A stretch of DNA of 34,433 nt from positions 1 to 34,433 of the IMG/VR virus record IMGVR_UViG_3300025097_001755; one strand, given 5' to 3'. The translations under genes were made by a program, and so were the position numbers. The notes below the pieces were generated by a model. It was given only the letters and a program-made list of their open reading frames with translations. It did no database searches and was not told where the DNA came from. Source of the stretch: a virus. Below are positions 23,253 through 30,479 of this stretch, piece after piece (within the stretch, counting starts at the first letter, position 1; each line of letters opens with the position of its first letter).

Positions 23253-23528
23253 TTAACGTCTGCGGTGTCGCCTTGGCGGCGGACTATTTGGGCGCCCAGA
23301 ACGGTAGCGTGCATACCGATGAGGATTTCTCTCAATGAGGTGAGGGCGGACATGTCGAACTGTCCAATGCCCCCTTACCCAGTGTCCATGGCGATAGTGT
23401 CCGTTTACCCATACCCATGCTTTAACTTGCACGTGGGCATGTACGCCCGGGCGTGGTACAGGCTGATGCGCATGTGCTGCACACCCGCTCATTAAAGCAC
23501 AAAAAATTACAGTTGCTAATAGTTTCAT
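23253..23528 (-). CDS. Small putative lipoprotein, His/Arg-rich
   Basis: A 91-residue protein beginning with a lipoprotein-type signal: basic start MKLL, hydrophobic core ATVIFCALM and lipobox-like MSGC, with Cys16 as the lipidated residue. The mature part is rich in His, Arg and Trp with repeating HGHW/RGHW units (WVWVNGHYRHGHWVRGHW), reminiscent of YXWGXW-repeat periplasmic proteins, and ends in a Pro/Arg stretch. It probably sits in the periplasm on a membrane, supporting a diderm host. Possible roles include superinfection exclusion or an Rz1-like spanin part, though known Rz1 proteins are Pro-rich rather than His-rich. It lies oddly among replication genes, six bases after the RecA stop. 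Confidence 0.82.
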   Translation of the reverse strand: MKLLATVIFCALMSGCAAHAHQPVPRPGVHAHVQVKAWVWVNGHYRHGHWVRGHWTVRHVRPHLIERNPHRYARYRSGRPNSPPPRRHRRR

Positions 23529-23533
23529 TTTGT

Positions 23534-24688
23534 TTAATCCTTTACTGGGACGGTTAGATCTTCTGGATCTGCGTAGAATGTGTCGGCTGTTCCTTCTCGG
23601 CGATCGAACTTTTGCACGATCTCCTCCTCCATTAGACGCACGACATTACCTTTAAATTCATCGTCAGATGTAATTAATTCAGTCCACTTAGATGGCTGAA
23701 ACTTTTTAGTGTACCCGTCGGGCATCTTGAGTGTATACCAAGCTCCAGCGCTGGTCAAACAAGAAGAGCCCTTAATGGCGTCAAACCACGACTCCTCATC
23801 TCTAATGCCGATGTCATCGGTTCCCCACATAATGCGGAATGCGCAAGAGCGACCTTGTGTTCCAAAACGCGACTTTTCAAGTCTAATCTTAACTTCAGAA
23901 CCAATGCGAAAACCCTTCTCATCAACAACAAAGGCGGCCTTCGCCTTCCTGCCTGTTAGCCAGATGCGCAGCGAATATGCATAGTGCATAGCCTTACCGC
24001 CAGGAGTGGTATACGGCGTTACCATCGCAATTTGTCGCGCCATCGGACCTTGAGGGATATTAGTCTTTAGTTGGTTGAGAACCAAGAAGGTCGCCTTTTT
24101 GTCCGCGATCGGAATAACCAATTTAGACATCCCCTTTGCAAGAATGCGTGCTTTCACTGCCATCGAAGATTGTGGATTGAAGTCGCCTTCTACGTCTGAT
24201 ACTGCGGGAGTGAATGCTAGCGAATCCCAGATAAAGAGCATCTGCTCCTCTGTCGCTCCTAGGATTTCTTCAATTGTCTCCAGAACGAACTCAACCGAAG
24301 CTGCCTGAACATACATGAGGCGATCTAAATCACACCCAGCGCGCTCAATAAAGGTTGGGTCAATTGCGGATTCAGAATCAAAATATACCACCATCATACC
24401 CATCTTTTGGGCATTTGCTGCGATCTGGACAGCCATATAAGATTTACCAGTTGATTCTAGCCCTGCTATCTCTGTAAGTTTCCCTACTGGAATGCCTGAT
24501 AATTGCCCCTTGCAAACAATAGAATCGAGCCATCGAGAACCTGTGGGGATCCACTGCTTTACTTCGGTGGGGTTGTCTCCCGACAAATTGTGTGCGACAG
24601 TTACCCCTGCCTTTTTGTTAACAAGACTCATCAAGTCTTGCATCGATACCTTTCCAGGCTTGTTTTTAGATTTTACTTTACGTGCCAT
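23534..24688 (-). CDS. RecA/UvsX-type recombinase
   Basis: A 384-residue strand-exchange protein that coats ssDNA and drives homologous pairing. Features (numbered from the ATG at 24688): Walker A GLESTGKS (76-83), VVYFDSESAIDP with the catalytic Glu at about 106, Walker B MLFIWDSLAF (about 150-159), FLVLNQLKTNI (RecA VNQLR motif), loop region with TPYTTPGGKAMHYAYS, and the acidic end typical of RecA. The order is RecA-like, but MPDGYTKKF and the C-terminal part are phage-specific. ATG at 24688 is used because AAGGAG is six bases before it; a GTG at 24691 is adjacent. Its start lies within the end of the dam gene, and it has its own promoter. Confidence 0.95.
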   Translation of the reverse strand: MARKVKSKNKPGKVSMQDLMSLVNKKAGVTVAHNLSGDNPTEVKQWIPTGSRWLDSIVCKGQLSGIPVGKLTEIAGLESTGKSYMAVQIAANAQKMGMMVVYFDSESAIDPTFIERAGCDLDRLMYVQAASVEFVLETIEEILGATEEQMLFIWDSLAFTPAVSDVEGDFNPQSSMAVKARILAKGMSKLVIPIADKKATFLVLNQLKTNIPQGPMARQIAMVTPYTTPGGKAMHYAYSLRIWLTGRKAKAAFVVDEKGFRIGSEVKIRLEKSRFGTQGRSCAFRIMWGTDDIGIRDEESWFDAIKGSSCLTSAGAWYTLKMPDGYTKKFQPSKWTELITSDDEFKGNVVRLMEEEIVQKFDRREGTADTFYADPEDLTVPVKD

Positions 24689-25535
24689 CACTTACTCCTT
24701 TGGTTTCATTTAGTATAACACAATGTTCGCGCGGTGGCAAGTTGGTTATGATAATTTCTGAAGATTTCTTACTTTTGTTCATCCCGTAGGTCCATTCTGC
24801 TGTGATAATTTCATAGTCTTTATACATTTCTCTAATCTCCTCACAGTCATTATATGACATAACCCACCGATCTCGTGTTGATAAGATAGAATGAAGCCGC
24901 TCGTGCTCAAAGCCTTTGTGGAGGTCGCCGTTAACGCCGTATAGTGAGTTCTGACTGGTTTTAAGCATGTAAGGGGGGTCTAAATAGAGGAAGGCTTTGG
25001 GGTGGTTTAGAATGGCATCCTCGAAGTCTGCATAATCGACTCGGAAGTTTTCCGGCTTAAAATCCCGAAGGCGCTGAACTGAACTATCTGTGAATCGTGC
25101 TGTTGCAGCTTTCTCTGACCAGCCGCCGCTAAATGTTGCTCCGGAGAAGCTCGATCTATTGATGGCGTAGAACTTGGCTGCGCGCTCATAGCTGAACATG
25201 AATGAATCAGTCTTAAGATCCTCTCTAAAGCTCTGAAATGATTCTTTGGAGCATCCGACAACGCTGTTGCCGTTGCGATCAACGAAAGTTTCACGGAGGC
25301 TCTCTACCTCGTCAGCCAAGCGTTCGTTGTCCCCACATAAGGCGTTCCAAAACCAAACAAGTTGCTTCATCTTGTCGTAGCCGAATACCTTGATTCCCTT
25401 GTTGGCTAGTGCCATCTCGACGGAGCCACCTCCGAAAAACGGAGAGCACACCCGCTCAACATCATCTGGAATCAGCGGCAAAATGTGCTTAACTGCTCGT
25501 GTTTTGCCGCCGGGGTATCGTAATGGTGTCTTCAC
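24678..25535 (-). CDS. D12-class N6-adenine DNA methyltransferase (Dam-like)
   Basis: A 285-residue alpha-class adenine methyltransferase of the MethyltransfD12 family (T4 Dam, E. coli Dam). The N-terminal TPLRYPGGKTRAVKHILPLI and AdoMet motif I VCSPFFGGGSVEMALA come first, and catalytic motif IV AFLYLDPPYMLKTSQ near residue 185; NRSSFSGATFSGGW fits the target-recognition side. GATC is the usual site for the family but is not proven here. The start is GTG at 25535 directly after an in-frame TAA, with no clear ribosome site. The 3' end overlaps recA by 11 bases and contains the recA promoter. This is the third methyltransferase in the window, and the only one not next to the endonuclease. Confidence 0.94.
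   Translation of the reverse strand: MKTPLRYPGGKTRAVKHILPLIPDDVERVCSPFFGGGSVEMALANKGIKVFGYDKMKQLVWFWNALCGDNERLADEVESLRETFVDRNGNSVVGCSKESFQSFREDLKTDSFMFSYERAAKFYAINRSSFSGATFSGGWSEKAATARFTDSSVQRLRDFKPENFRVDYADFEDAILNHPKAFLYLDPPYMLKTSQNSLYGVNGDLHKGFEHERLHSILSTRDRWVMSYNDCEEIREMYKDYEIITAEWTYGMNKSKKSSEIIITNLPPREHCVILNETKGVSDGT
24712..24740 (-). promoter_or_regulatory. Sigma-70 promoter of recA inside the dam 3' end
   Basis: TTGCCA (24740-24735), 17 bases and TATACT (24717-24712). Both boxes lie in the last codons of the dam gene. The start near 24705 leaves a leader of about 17 bases with the AAGGAG ribosome site. recA and the lipoprotein gene would be expressed from it. Confidence 0.75.
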
Positions 25536-25582
25536 TTATATAGTACCATTAATTCTAGGGTAGGCTTTGGGCGCGGTGGCAT

Positions 25583-26197
25583 TTATTTCTCCTTTAAATA
25601 TTTGTCTATAGTTTCTCGCAAAAAAACCTTCTTGTCAACATTGTCCGGGACTTTTATAAAACTTTCGGGGTATTTAGTTTTTATAACTCTCCCTTGTATA
25701 GTCATTTCTCGACCCTCGGTCGAAAAAAGCCGCTTTGGGATCGCTGGATCATTGAGGTGCATCTGGATTTTTAGTTTTTCAAAAATTCTATCGTGTTCGG
25801 GCTTATATCCTCCTGAATTTACCAGATCATCTCGCAGCAGGTCGACCTCATCCAGACAATAATAAGATGCGCGATCTTGGTGGCACAACTTTCTATAAAC
25901 TTCACGTCGCCACTCTTCTAGGGCTTCTGGAAAAATGAGATAATCTTGTTGAAGAATATCTTCCTTTATTTCATAATCGGAGACGACAATAAGGGTATTC
26001 TCCCACTCTTTCAAGGTTTCAAATTTAAACTTTCTTTTTGTAGAAACGGCGCCGCGCGAGGTGTTTCTGGTCTTAAAGTCGATTGGCATGCCATAGAAGG
26101 CATCATATTTTTCGTCTCTCTTATGCTCTTCTTTACCAAATCCAAATCGGAGTTTTTGCTTAGTTTCGCGAATAGAATCTTGAGCTTTCGCAGCCAT
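25583..26197 (-). CDS. Hypothetical protein, possible PD-(D/E)XK nuclease fold
   Basis: A 204-residue protein from the ATG at 26197 (MAAKAQDSIRETKQKLRFGF). The frame opens at a GTG at 26260, but that lies upstream of a terminator hairpin, so the ATG is preferred. Residues about 33-55 (EKYDAFYGMPIDFKTRNTSR) contain IDFK, and LKEWENTLIVVSDYE follows; a D...DFK pair with a later hydrophobic strand is seen in restriction-type nucleases, though the match is thin. The middle is helical and Arg-rich (YRKLCHQDRASYYCLDEVDL), the end basic. It sits between the SSB and dam genes, so a replication, repair or DNA-cutting role is plausible but unproven. Confidence 0.82.
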   Translation of the reverse strand: MAAKAQDSIRETKQKLRFGFGKEEHKRDEKYDAFYGMPIDFKTRNTSRGAVSTKRKFKFETLKEWENTLIVVSDYEIKEDILQQDYLIFPEALEEWRREVYRKLCHQDRASYYCLDEVDLLRDDLVNSGGYKPEHDRIFEKLKIQMHLNDPAIPKRLFSTEGREMTIQGRVIKTKYPESFIKVPDNVDKKVFLRETIDKYLKEK

Positions 26198-26213
26198 AGG
26201 AGTGCCTGTGTTT

Positions 26214-26248
26214 AAAAAGGGGGGCAGACTATTTATTCCCGGTCTGCC
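26214..26248 (-). terminator. Terminator after the SSB gene
   Basis: A 7-base-pair GC-rich stem, GGCAGAC (26248-26242) with GTCTGCC (26229-26223), a 12-base loop, then CCCC and five T (26218-26214). The T run is separated from the stem by four bases, so it may be leaky. Its position 32 bases after the SSB stop would make SSB the most abundant product of its promoter. Confidence 0.6.
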
Positions 26249-26279
26249 GGCGGTTTCCACAAACTAAAGCCTAGTTATC

Positions 26280-27047
26280 CTAGGACATCAATTCCTCAAA
26301 CGCCTTGTCAACATCATTCGTCGGCTTGGCGGAGTATTTTGTAGTCTCTTTGGAACGGCTCTCGGCAGAACCATCGCCGGAGAGTTGTTCATCTAGAATC
26401 GCGCCTACTTGATCGCTTGTCAGGCGTTCGAATAGGGTTTCGAACTCCGGGACACGATCCAGGAGGGCAGGGATGGATTCCGTGTCAGCGAGCAGGGGGG
26501 ATGTGTTTCGGCGCATCTTCAGACTCGTTTGTGGATAAGCACCAGGCTTATTAGGCTTGGTGTATGTGAGGGTGATATCGGTTCCTTCGTCGGAATCGGT
26601 AATATCACCATACTCTGGGTCGAGGATATAGCCCAGAAGAAGTTCATAAGCCTTCTTTCCGTATCCATAGACCTTGACGCCTTCGTCTTCACGACCGCGG
26701 ACTACCACAGGCGAGAAATAACGTTGACGCACGAAAAGTGACTTTGCAAGATTCTTGCTGTCCTCGTCGTTGTTGGAGGTCCCTTCGCGCCATAAAGCGG
26801 AAGCGAACTCGCAGATGGGGCATGCTTCGCCGTAATTACGTTTCGGGCAAAGAACACCACCACGATGTTCGCCCACATTATAGTGGAAAGACATCTCCTT
26901 GAGGGGGTCCCCGTCGTTTGTTGGAACGATACGAATGTCCGTATCGCCCTCGTCCGGTTTAAACCAGACTGATGGAGTGTTATCTCCGTTTCCTTCTCCT
27001 CGAAGGGATGCAAGCTTACGCCGCATCAGTTCCATATCAATACCCAT
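26280..27047 (-). CDS. Single-stranded DNA-binding protein, T4 gp32-like
   Basis: A 255-residue ssDNA-binding protein. The N-terminus MELMRRKLASLRGEG is the basic self-interaction arm. The core has a zinc knuckle formed by His and Cys in EHRGGVLCPKRNYGEACPIC (about 60-79), as in T4 gp32 (His-Cys-Cys-Cys), followed by FVRQRYFSPVVVRGREDEG, with aromatic residues that contact DNA. The end is acidic (NDVDKAFEELMS), the usual partner-protein docking tail. Ser/Thr-rich linker residues 222-243 precede it. AAGGAG sits five bases before the ATG. The gene has its own promoter and terminator, consistent with the large amount needed at replication forks. Confidence 0.92.
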   Translation of the reverse strand: MGIDMELMRRKLASLRGEGNGDNTPSVWFKPDEGDTDIRIVPTNDGDPLKEMSFHYNVGEHRGGVLCPKRNYGEACPICEFASALWREGTSNNDEDSKNLAKSLFVRQRYFSPVVVRGREDEGVKVYGYGKKAYELLLGYILDPEYGDITDSDEGTDITLTYTKPNKPGAYPQTSLKMRRNTSPLLADTESIPALLDRVPEFETLFERLTSDQVGAILDEQLSGDGSAESRSKETTKYSAKPTNDVDKAFEELMS

Positions 27048-27098
27048 TTTTTCTCCTTTGTGTTGAATGAGTTAGCAACAAGCGTTCCTTATTGCCTT

Positions 27099-27127
27099 AT
27101 TATGACACACTTGACGTAGCTTGTCAA
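27099..27127 (-). promoter_or_regulatory. Strong sigma-70 promoter of the SSB gene
   Basis: TTGACA (27127-27122), 17 bases and CATAAT (27104-27099). The TGA in the -35 box is the stop codon of the upstream tubulin-like gene (27126-27124). A palindrome CTTGAC-7-GTCAAG (27110-27128) covers the -35 box and could be an operator. The start near 27092 gives a leader of about 45 bases. Confidence 0.8.
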
Positions 27128-27960
27128 GCGTATTTTTGCACTACGTTAGTAAGGGCAACGCAGAACCCAAAATCATCAAATTCAGTTTCATAAATCGCAT
27201 ACGAAATTTTTCGGAAAGCGTTCCTTGGTTTTTGCTTGAGCAAATCGACCAACTTTTTGTGAAGCGTTCCATCGTTCTCCAACTTATCCCTGTTTATACA
27301 CATATAATAACATACATCGCGGTCCATGTCAAGTGGAAAAAGCCATTTTTCTTCTAAATTCTTCATATTAAGTAAACCGATGGTTCTAATTCGACAAATA
27401 TCAAGGGGCCGCGAGACCATTCCGATTTCCGGCTCATTGTGCTCAAAGAAGTTTAGATAATGAACAGTTGAGAAAATAGTGTGATTAAGCGTGGCGTAAT
27501 ACTTCTTAATAGGGACGTTTCCGAGATGGTTTTCGAGCAATTCGTTGCTAATCAGTGTTGCTGACTTCAAGAGCCCCGATCGTGCATATTCCTGGATCAC
27601 GCTGAATACCACTTTATCTACTAACTTCGGCATGCCCGTGAGAAGCTCTCCATCAGGCTTGATGTAAAATAACTCTACCTCGGCGTGTTTAAGCTGCTCT
27701 ATAACTCCGAGCGCATAATTAGAACTCATTGACGAGCCCACGACAAAGAATTGCACTCGTCCCTTGATTTCACTAAAAAACTTTTTAAGATTTGGGATAT
27801 TTTGCTCGTATTCTTCCGCTTCTTCGTGGCGCTTCAATCTAAATTTATATTTAGAGGTGCGCTCGACTGAACTATTAAGCTGATAGACTTTATAATTGTC
27901 GACTGCTTTGAAATTCTCTACTATTTTGGAAGCGGCGTTACCCAGTCCAACTACAATCAT
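27124..27960 (-). CDS. Divergent FtsZ/tubulin-like protein (putative)
   Basis: A 278-residue protein whose segments follow the order of the FtsZ/tubulin GTPase fold: MIVVGLGNAASKIVENF (first strand and loop T1, FtsZ IGVGGGGGNA), VYQLNS (second strand), VQFFVVGSSMSSNYALGVIE where FtsZ has GGGTGTGAA (T4), ELFYIKPDGELLTG (FtsZ VVTKPF), SATLISNELLEN (FtsZ IVIPNDRLL) and KKYYATLNHTIFSTVHYL (FtsZ dAFxxAD helix). The GTP loop glycines are largely replaced, so nucleotide binding may be altered. The C-terminal half has strand patterns (MCINRDKL...DDFGFCVALTNV) of the second domain. If real, it may be a filament or DNA-positioning protein as in PhuZ or TubZ phages. It is not a close relative of either. 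The start overlaps the next upstream stop by four bases. Confidence 0.85.
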   Translation of the reverse strand: MIVVGLGNAASKIVENFKAVDNYKVYQLNSSVERTSKYKFRLKRHEEAEEYEQNIPNLKKFFSEIKGRVQFFVVGSSMSSNYALGVIEQLKHAEVELFYIKPDGELLTGMPKLVDKVVFSVIQEYARSGLLKSATLISNELLENHLGNVPIKKYYATLNHTIFSTVHYLNFFEHNEPEIGMVSRPLDICRIRTIGLLNMKNLEEKWLFPLDMDRDVCYYMCINRDKLENDGTLHKKLVDLLKQKPRNAFRKISYAIYETEFDDFGFCVALTNVVQKYA

Positions 27961-29129
27961 AGATCCAACTCTTTCAGTTCGAAATAATCCGTACCAGCCT
28001 TTATTGAACTAAGGAAGCCATCTTCAAATGTTTCCTTAATTTCCATTATAATATCTCTGTCTTCATTGTTAAAGTCTATCACAATTTCATCATGAAGTAT
28101 ATGAGAAACAAAAGATTTTCTCTCTTCTAGCATTTTGTCTATAATAACCGCCTTGGAAAGAACGCGATCTGACGTTGAACTCTGAATCAGGTAATTGAGC
28201 GCCCTAAAGTCGTCCACCGCTATTTTGCGGTCATATGGCGTAGTAACAAACTCTCCATCATACCGGGCCTCGAGGATTTTTACTTTATTGTAGATTTCAT
28301 TAAGTTCCGGGTGATCTATTGAGTTGTAGAGCCAACTAAAGAACTCAACTTTGGCCTCATCCCGAGTCAAAGTGTTGGCAAACACATTCTTAGCATTCCA
28401 GTCGTGAATGTCGTAGTCGGGCTGTTCCTCGCCAGATAACTCCAAAAACATACGCACTTCAGCGCCATTATAATCTAATGCCACAAAAAGGTCGTTCTTT
28501 GGCTTCAGGAGCTTCCTAAACTCTTTCTTAACTGTTAGTATGGGGAACGAGCCGGGACGGGTTGTGAGGCGCCCTGTGACGGTACCAAACAGGTTGTAGT
28601 CAATGTAGGCATAGTTCTTGACCAGTTCTTGCGCTTTATTGCGCTCTATAGTCGAAAGCATCAAATGACGGCAACCATCGGTACTCAAATTGAGCCTATT
28701 GTACCTTATCTTATAGAGAAGTTTTTCGACGTCGCACAGGTGCTGGTAGTTCTTTGGTTTTTCGTAAGAATCAAAAACGTGTTCTGTGATTTGTGTTTTA
28801 ATCTCGCAAAAGCGTTTTAAGAAGTCATGAGGGACGAGATCGAAAATGCAATGATCATTTAGATTGACTTTTGCGATTTTGAATGTCTTCATATATGCGC
28901 GTAATCTGCGCTCGGTAGCGGATAGCTCCTCTGAATGCTCTTCAGAGCAGCATTGGGCCAATGTTGCGCCGTTGGCGTATAGCCACGCATATTCTACATC
29001 GGCGTCAACAGCCGAGCCTGTGTAACGCCAAGTGTGGGTCAAATCAGCCGGAAAATTGTCAAAATGTAGTTGCCCGTCCACATACACCCCAATACATTCG
29101 GATTTATCATCAATCGATTGAAAGTACAT
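27957..29129 (-). CDS. Short family A DNA polymerase, no exonuclease domain
   Basis: A 390-residue PolA-family polymerase. The palm opens with FGTVTGRLTTRPGSFPIL (thumb-palm TGRL motif, 182-199), motif A ALDYNGAEVRM (catalytic Asp219), an O-helix-like TRDEAKVEFFSWLYNS (Arg256, Lys260, Tyr268), ALNYLIQSSTSDRV, and motif C ILHDEIVID (His346-Asp347-Glu348). This is about two-thirds of the 600-residue Klenow size: no 3'-5' exonuclease motifs are present, and the N-terminal 120 residues are unmatched. Roles may be gap filling, repair or special-primer synthesis beside DnaE. It overlaps the tubulin-like gene by four bases and follows the unknown 444-aa gene by one. Key residues suggest it is active. 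Confidence 0.92.
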   Translation of the reverse strand: MYFQSIDDKSECIGVYVDGQLHFDNFPADLTHTWRYTGSAVDADVEYAWLYANGATLAQCCSEEHSEELSATERRLRAYMKTFKIAKVNLNDHCIFDLVPHDFLKRFCEIKTQITEHVFDSYEKPKNYQHLCDVEKLLYKIRYNRLNLSTDGCRHLMLSTIERNKAQELVKNYAYIDYNLFGTVTGRLTTRPGSFPILTVKKEFRKLLKPKNDLFVALDYNGAEVRMFLELSGEEQPDYDIHDWNAKNVFANTLTRDEAKVEFFSWLYNSIDHPELNEIYNKVKILEARYDGEFVTTPYDRKIAVDDFRALNYLIQSSTSDRVLSKAVIIDKMLEERKSFVSHILHDEIVIDFNNEDRDIIMEIKETFEDGFLSSIKAGTDYFELKELDL

Positions 29130-29130
29130 T

Positions 29131-30465
29131 TTAGTCCAAAATAGCTTGTTCGTCTTCGGGAAGTAGATCTTCAGGAATGAGATTCCCTCCCCATTCTGAT
29201 TTTTCCTTGGCTGCTATGCTTGCATAGCGATAGTTTGAAGGATTTGTGGTATCTTCTGCTCTCATAATTTCCATCTCTTCGCGAAGTTCATTAACCTTTT
29301 TAATATAACTGACTGAACCGATTTTGTCAAACTCTTTATTTATAATCGCTTCTAAATAGACGGTTAGGGCTATCGGAAGTCCCTGTGTGTTGGTGAGCGA
29401 TATTACTTCACCAACTATTTCATCCATTGCGGCATCTGTGAGTTCTGGCTTTTCTTCAAAAAGCCTCAAATACGTATAAAGCCGGAGAATTCTCATCGCT
29501 CCAGTGTCGCGTATCATTTCATTGACAGTGTATTCGCGTGGATAAACCTTTTTTACATGTGTTTTACCATTTCCGCAATCTTCAAATTTATCATAAGAGT
29601 ACACTTTACAAGAATTATACAGCGCCAGCAACGTAGTAGCAAAGTTTTTCAGATCTATAAAATTTGGATTAGCGTAGGCTCTTCGGAAAAGAGAATCCAC
29701 GCCATAATATCCATATCGCAGCGCAATTTCCTTCATCGCGTCTGATTCTAAATCTGCCACAATTCTCCAGGGTGTATTTAAGTCTACCATGAATCCATAC
29801 GAATTGCAAGTGTTAATATAAAAATCCCAATTTTTGCTTTTGATGAACTTTCTTACTTTCTCGTCATCGTCCTCATATTTCAAATCAGCTATCTCTATCG
29901 CTAGTCCCGTTGACATGATCGAACAATCTCTACTCTTAATAAACCCAGGATAGGTAAAGCGCGCTGTCTGACAACTGGTTTTTAAAATCGGAATCAATAA
30001 TTCAAGGAACTCTTCGAAATTTGAAAAACGCATCTGCTTGGACTTGAAAAGCCTTGCGATTTGGTCTATATAGCGTTGTCGATGATCTTGATATAATTTT
30101 TGAGGAGATATATGTGCCTTGTATACAACCAACTTGCTCAAATATGGGTCGTTTGTTGCAATTTGTGACATGGTGGCCTTTTTCTCAAACTGCCGGGACA
30201 TTTCATTGAAGATGTCCGCCACAAAGTTGACTGCTCTCATTGGTGATTCGCGGCGTAGGGGGTTTTTCAAGGATTTGAGGGCGCCCTTTTTCAATACAAT
30301 CGGCTGGAACGATCTCCCTACTCGACCGTAGAGCGCTTTCTCACCATAACTAAAATCAATTACGTTTTGTGGTGATTTATCTGTAACATAGGCCCAGTAA
30401 TACAACCTCTTCTGGAAAAGGTCTTTTGTTGACTCCCTGTTGTTTGGTGCAAAATATTTAGACAT
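29131..30465 (-). CDS. Unknown 444-aa protein, possibly virion-associated
   Basis: A 444-residue product of no recognised family. It starts MSKYFAPNNRESTKDLFQKR and is mostly helical with many aromatic residues; it has no signal, membrane segment or nucleotide motif. The stretch LAIEIADLKYEDDDEKVRKF and a long helical C-terminal third ending GGNLIPEDLLPEDEQAILD are its clearest features. It is separated from the giant upstream gene by 14 bases and from the polymerase by one, so it lies at the junction of virion and replication genes. The context favours a structural or assembly role; a terminal-protein-like role with the polymerase cannot be excluded. Confidence 0.83.
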   Translation of the reverse strand: MSKYFAPNNRESTKDLFQKRLYYWAYVTDKSPQNVIDFSYGEKALYGRVGRSFQPIVLKKGALKSLKNPLRRESPMRAVNFVADIFNEMSRQFEKKATMSQIATNDPYLSKLVVYKAHISPQKLYQDHRQRYIDQIARLFKSKQMRFSNFEEFLELLIPILKTSCQTARFTYPGFIKSRDCSIMSTGLAIEIADLKYEDDDEKVRKFIKSKNWDFYINTCNSYGFMVDLNTPWRIVADLESDAMKEIALRYGYYGVDSLFRRAYANPNFIDLKNFATTLLALYNSCKVYSYDKFEDCGNGKTHVKKVYPREYTVNEMIRDTGAMRILRLYTYLRLFEEKPELTDAAMDEIVGEVISLTNTQGLPIALTVYLEAIINKEFDKIGSVSYIKKVNELREEMEIMRAEDTTNPSNYRYASIAAKEKSEWGGNLIPEDLLPEDEQAILD

Positions 30466-30479
30466 CTGATACTCCTAAT

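Noticed and set aside
26198-26260. Longer GTG start for the 25583 gene
   Set aside because: The added codons overlap the SSB terminator hairpin and are Gly/Pro-rich without ribosome site; the ATG at 26197 is preferred.
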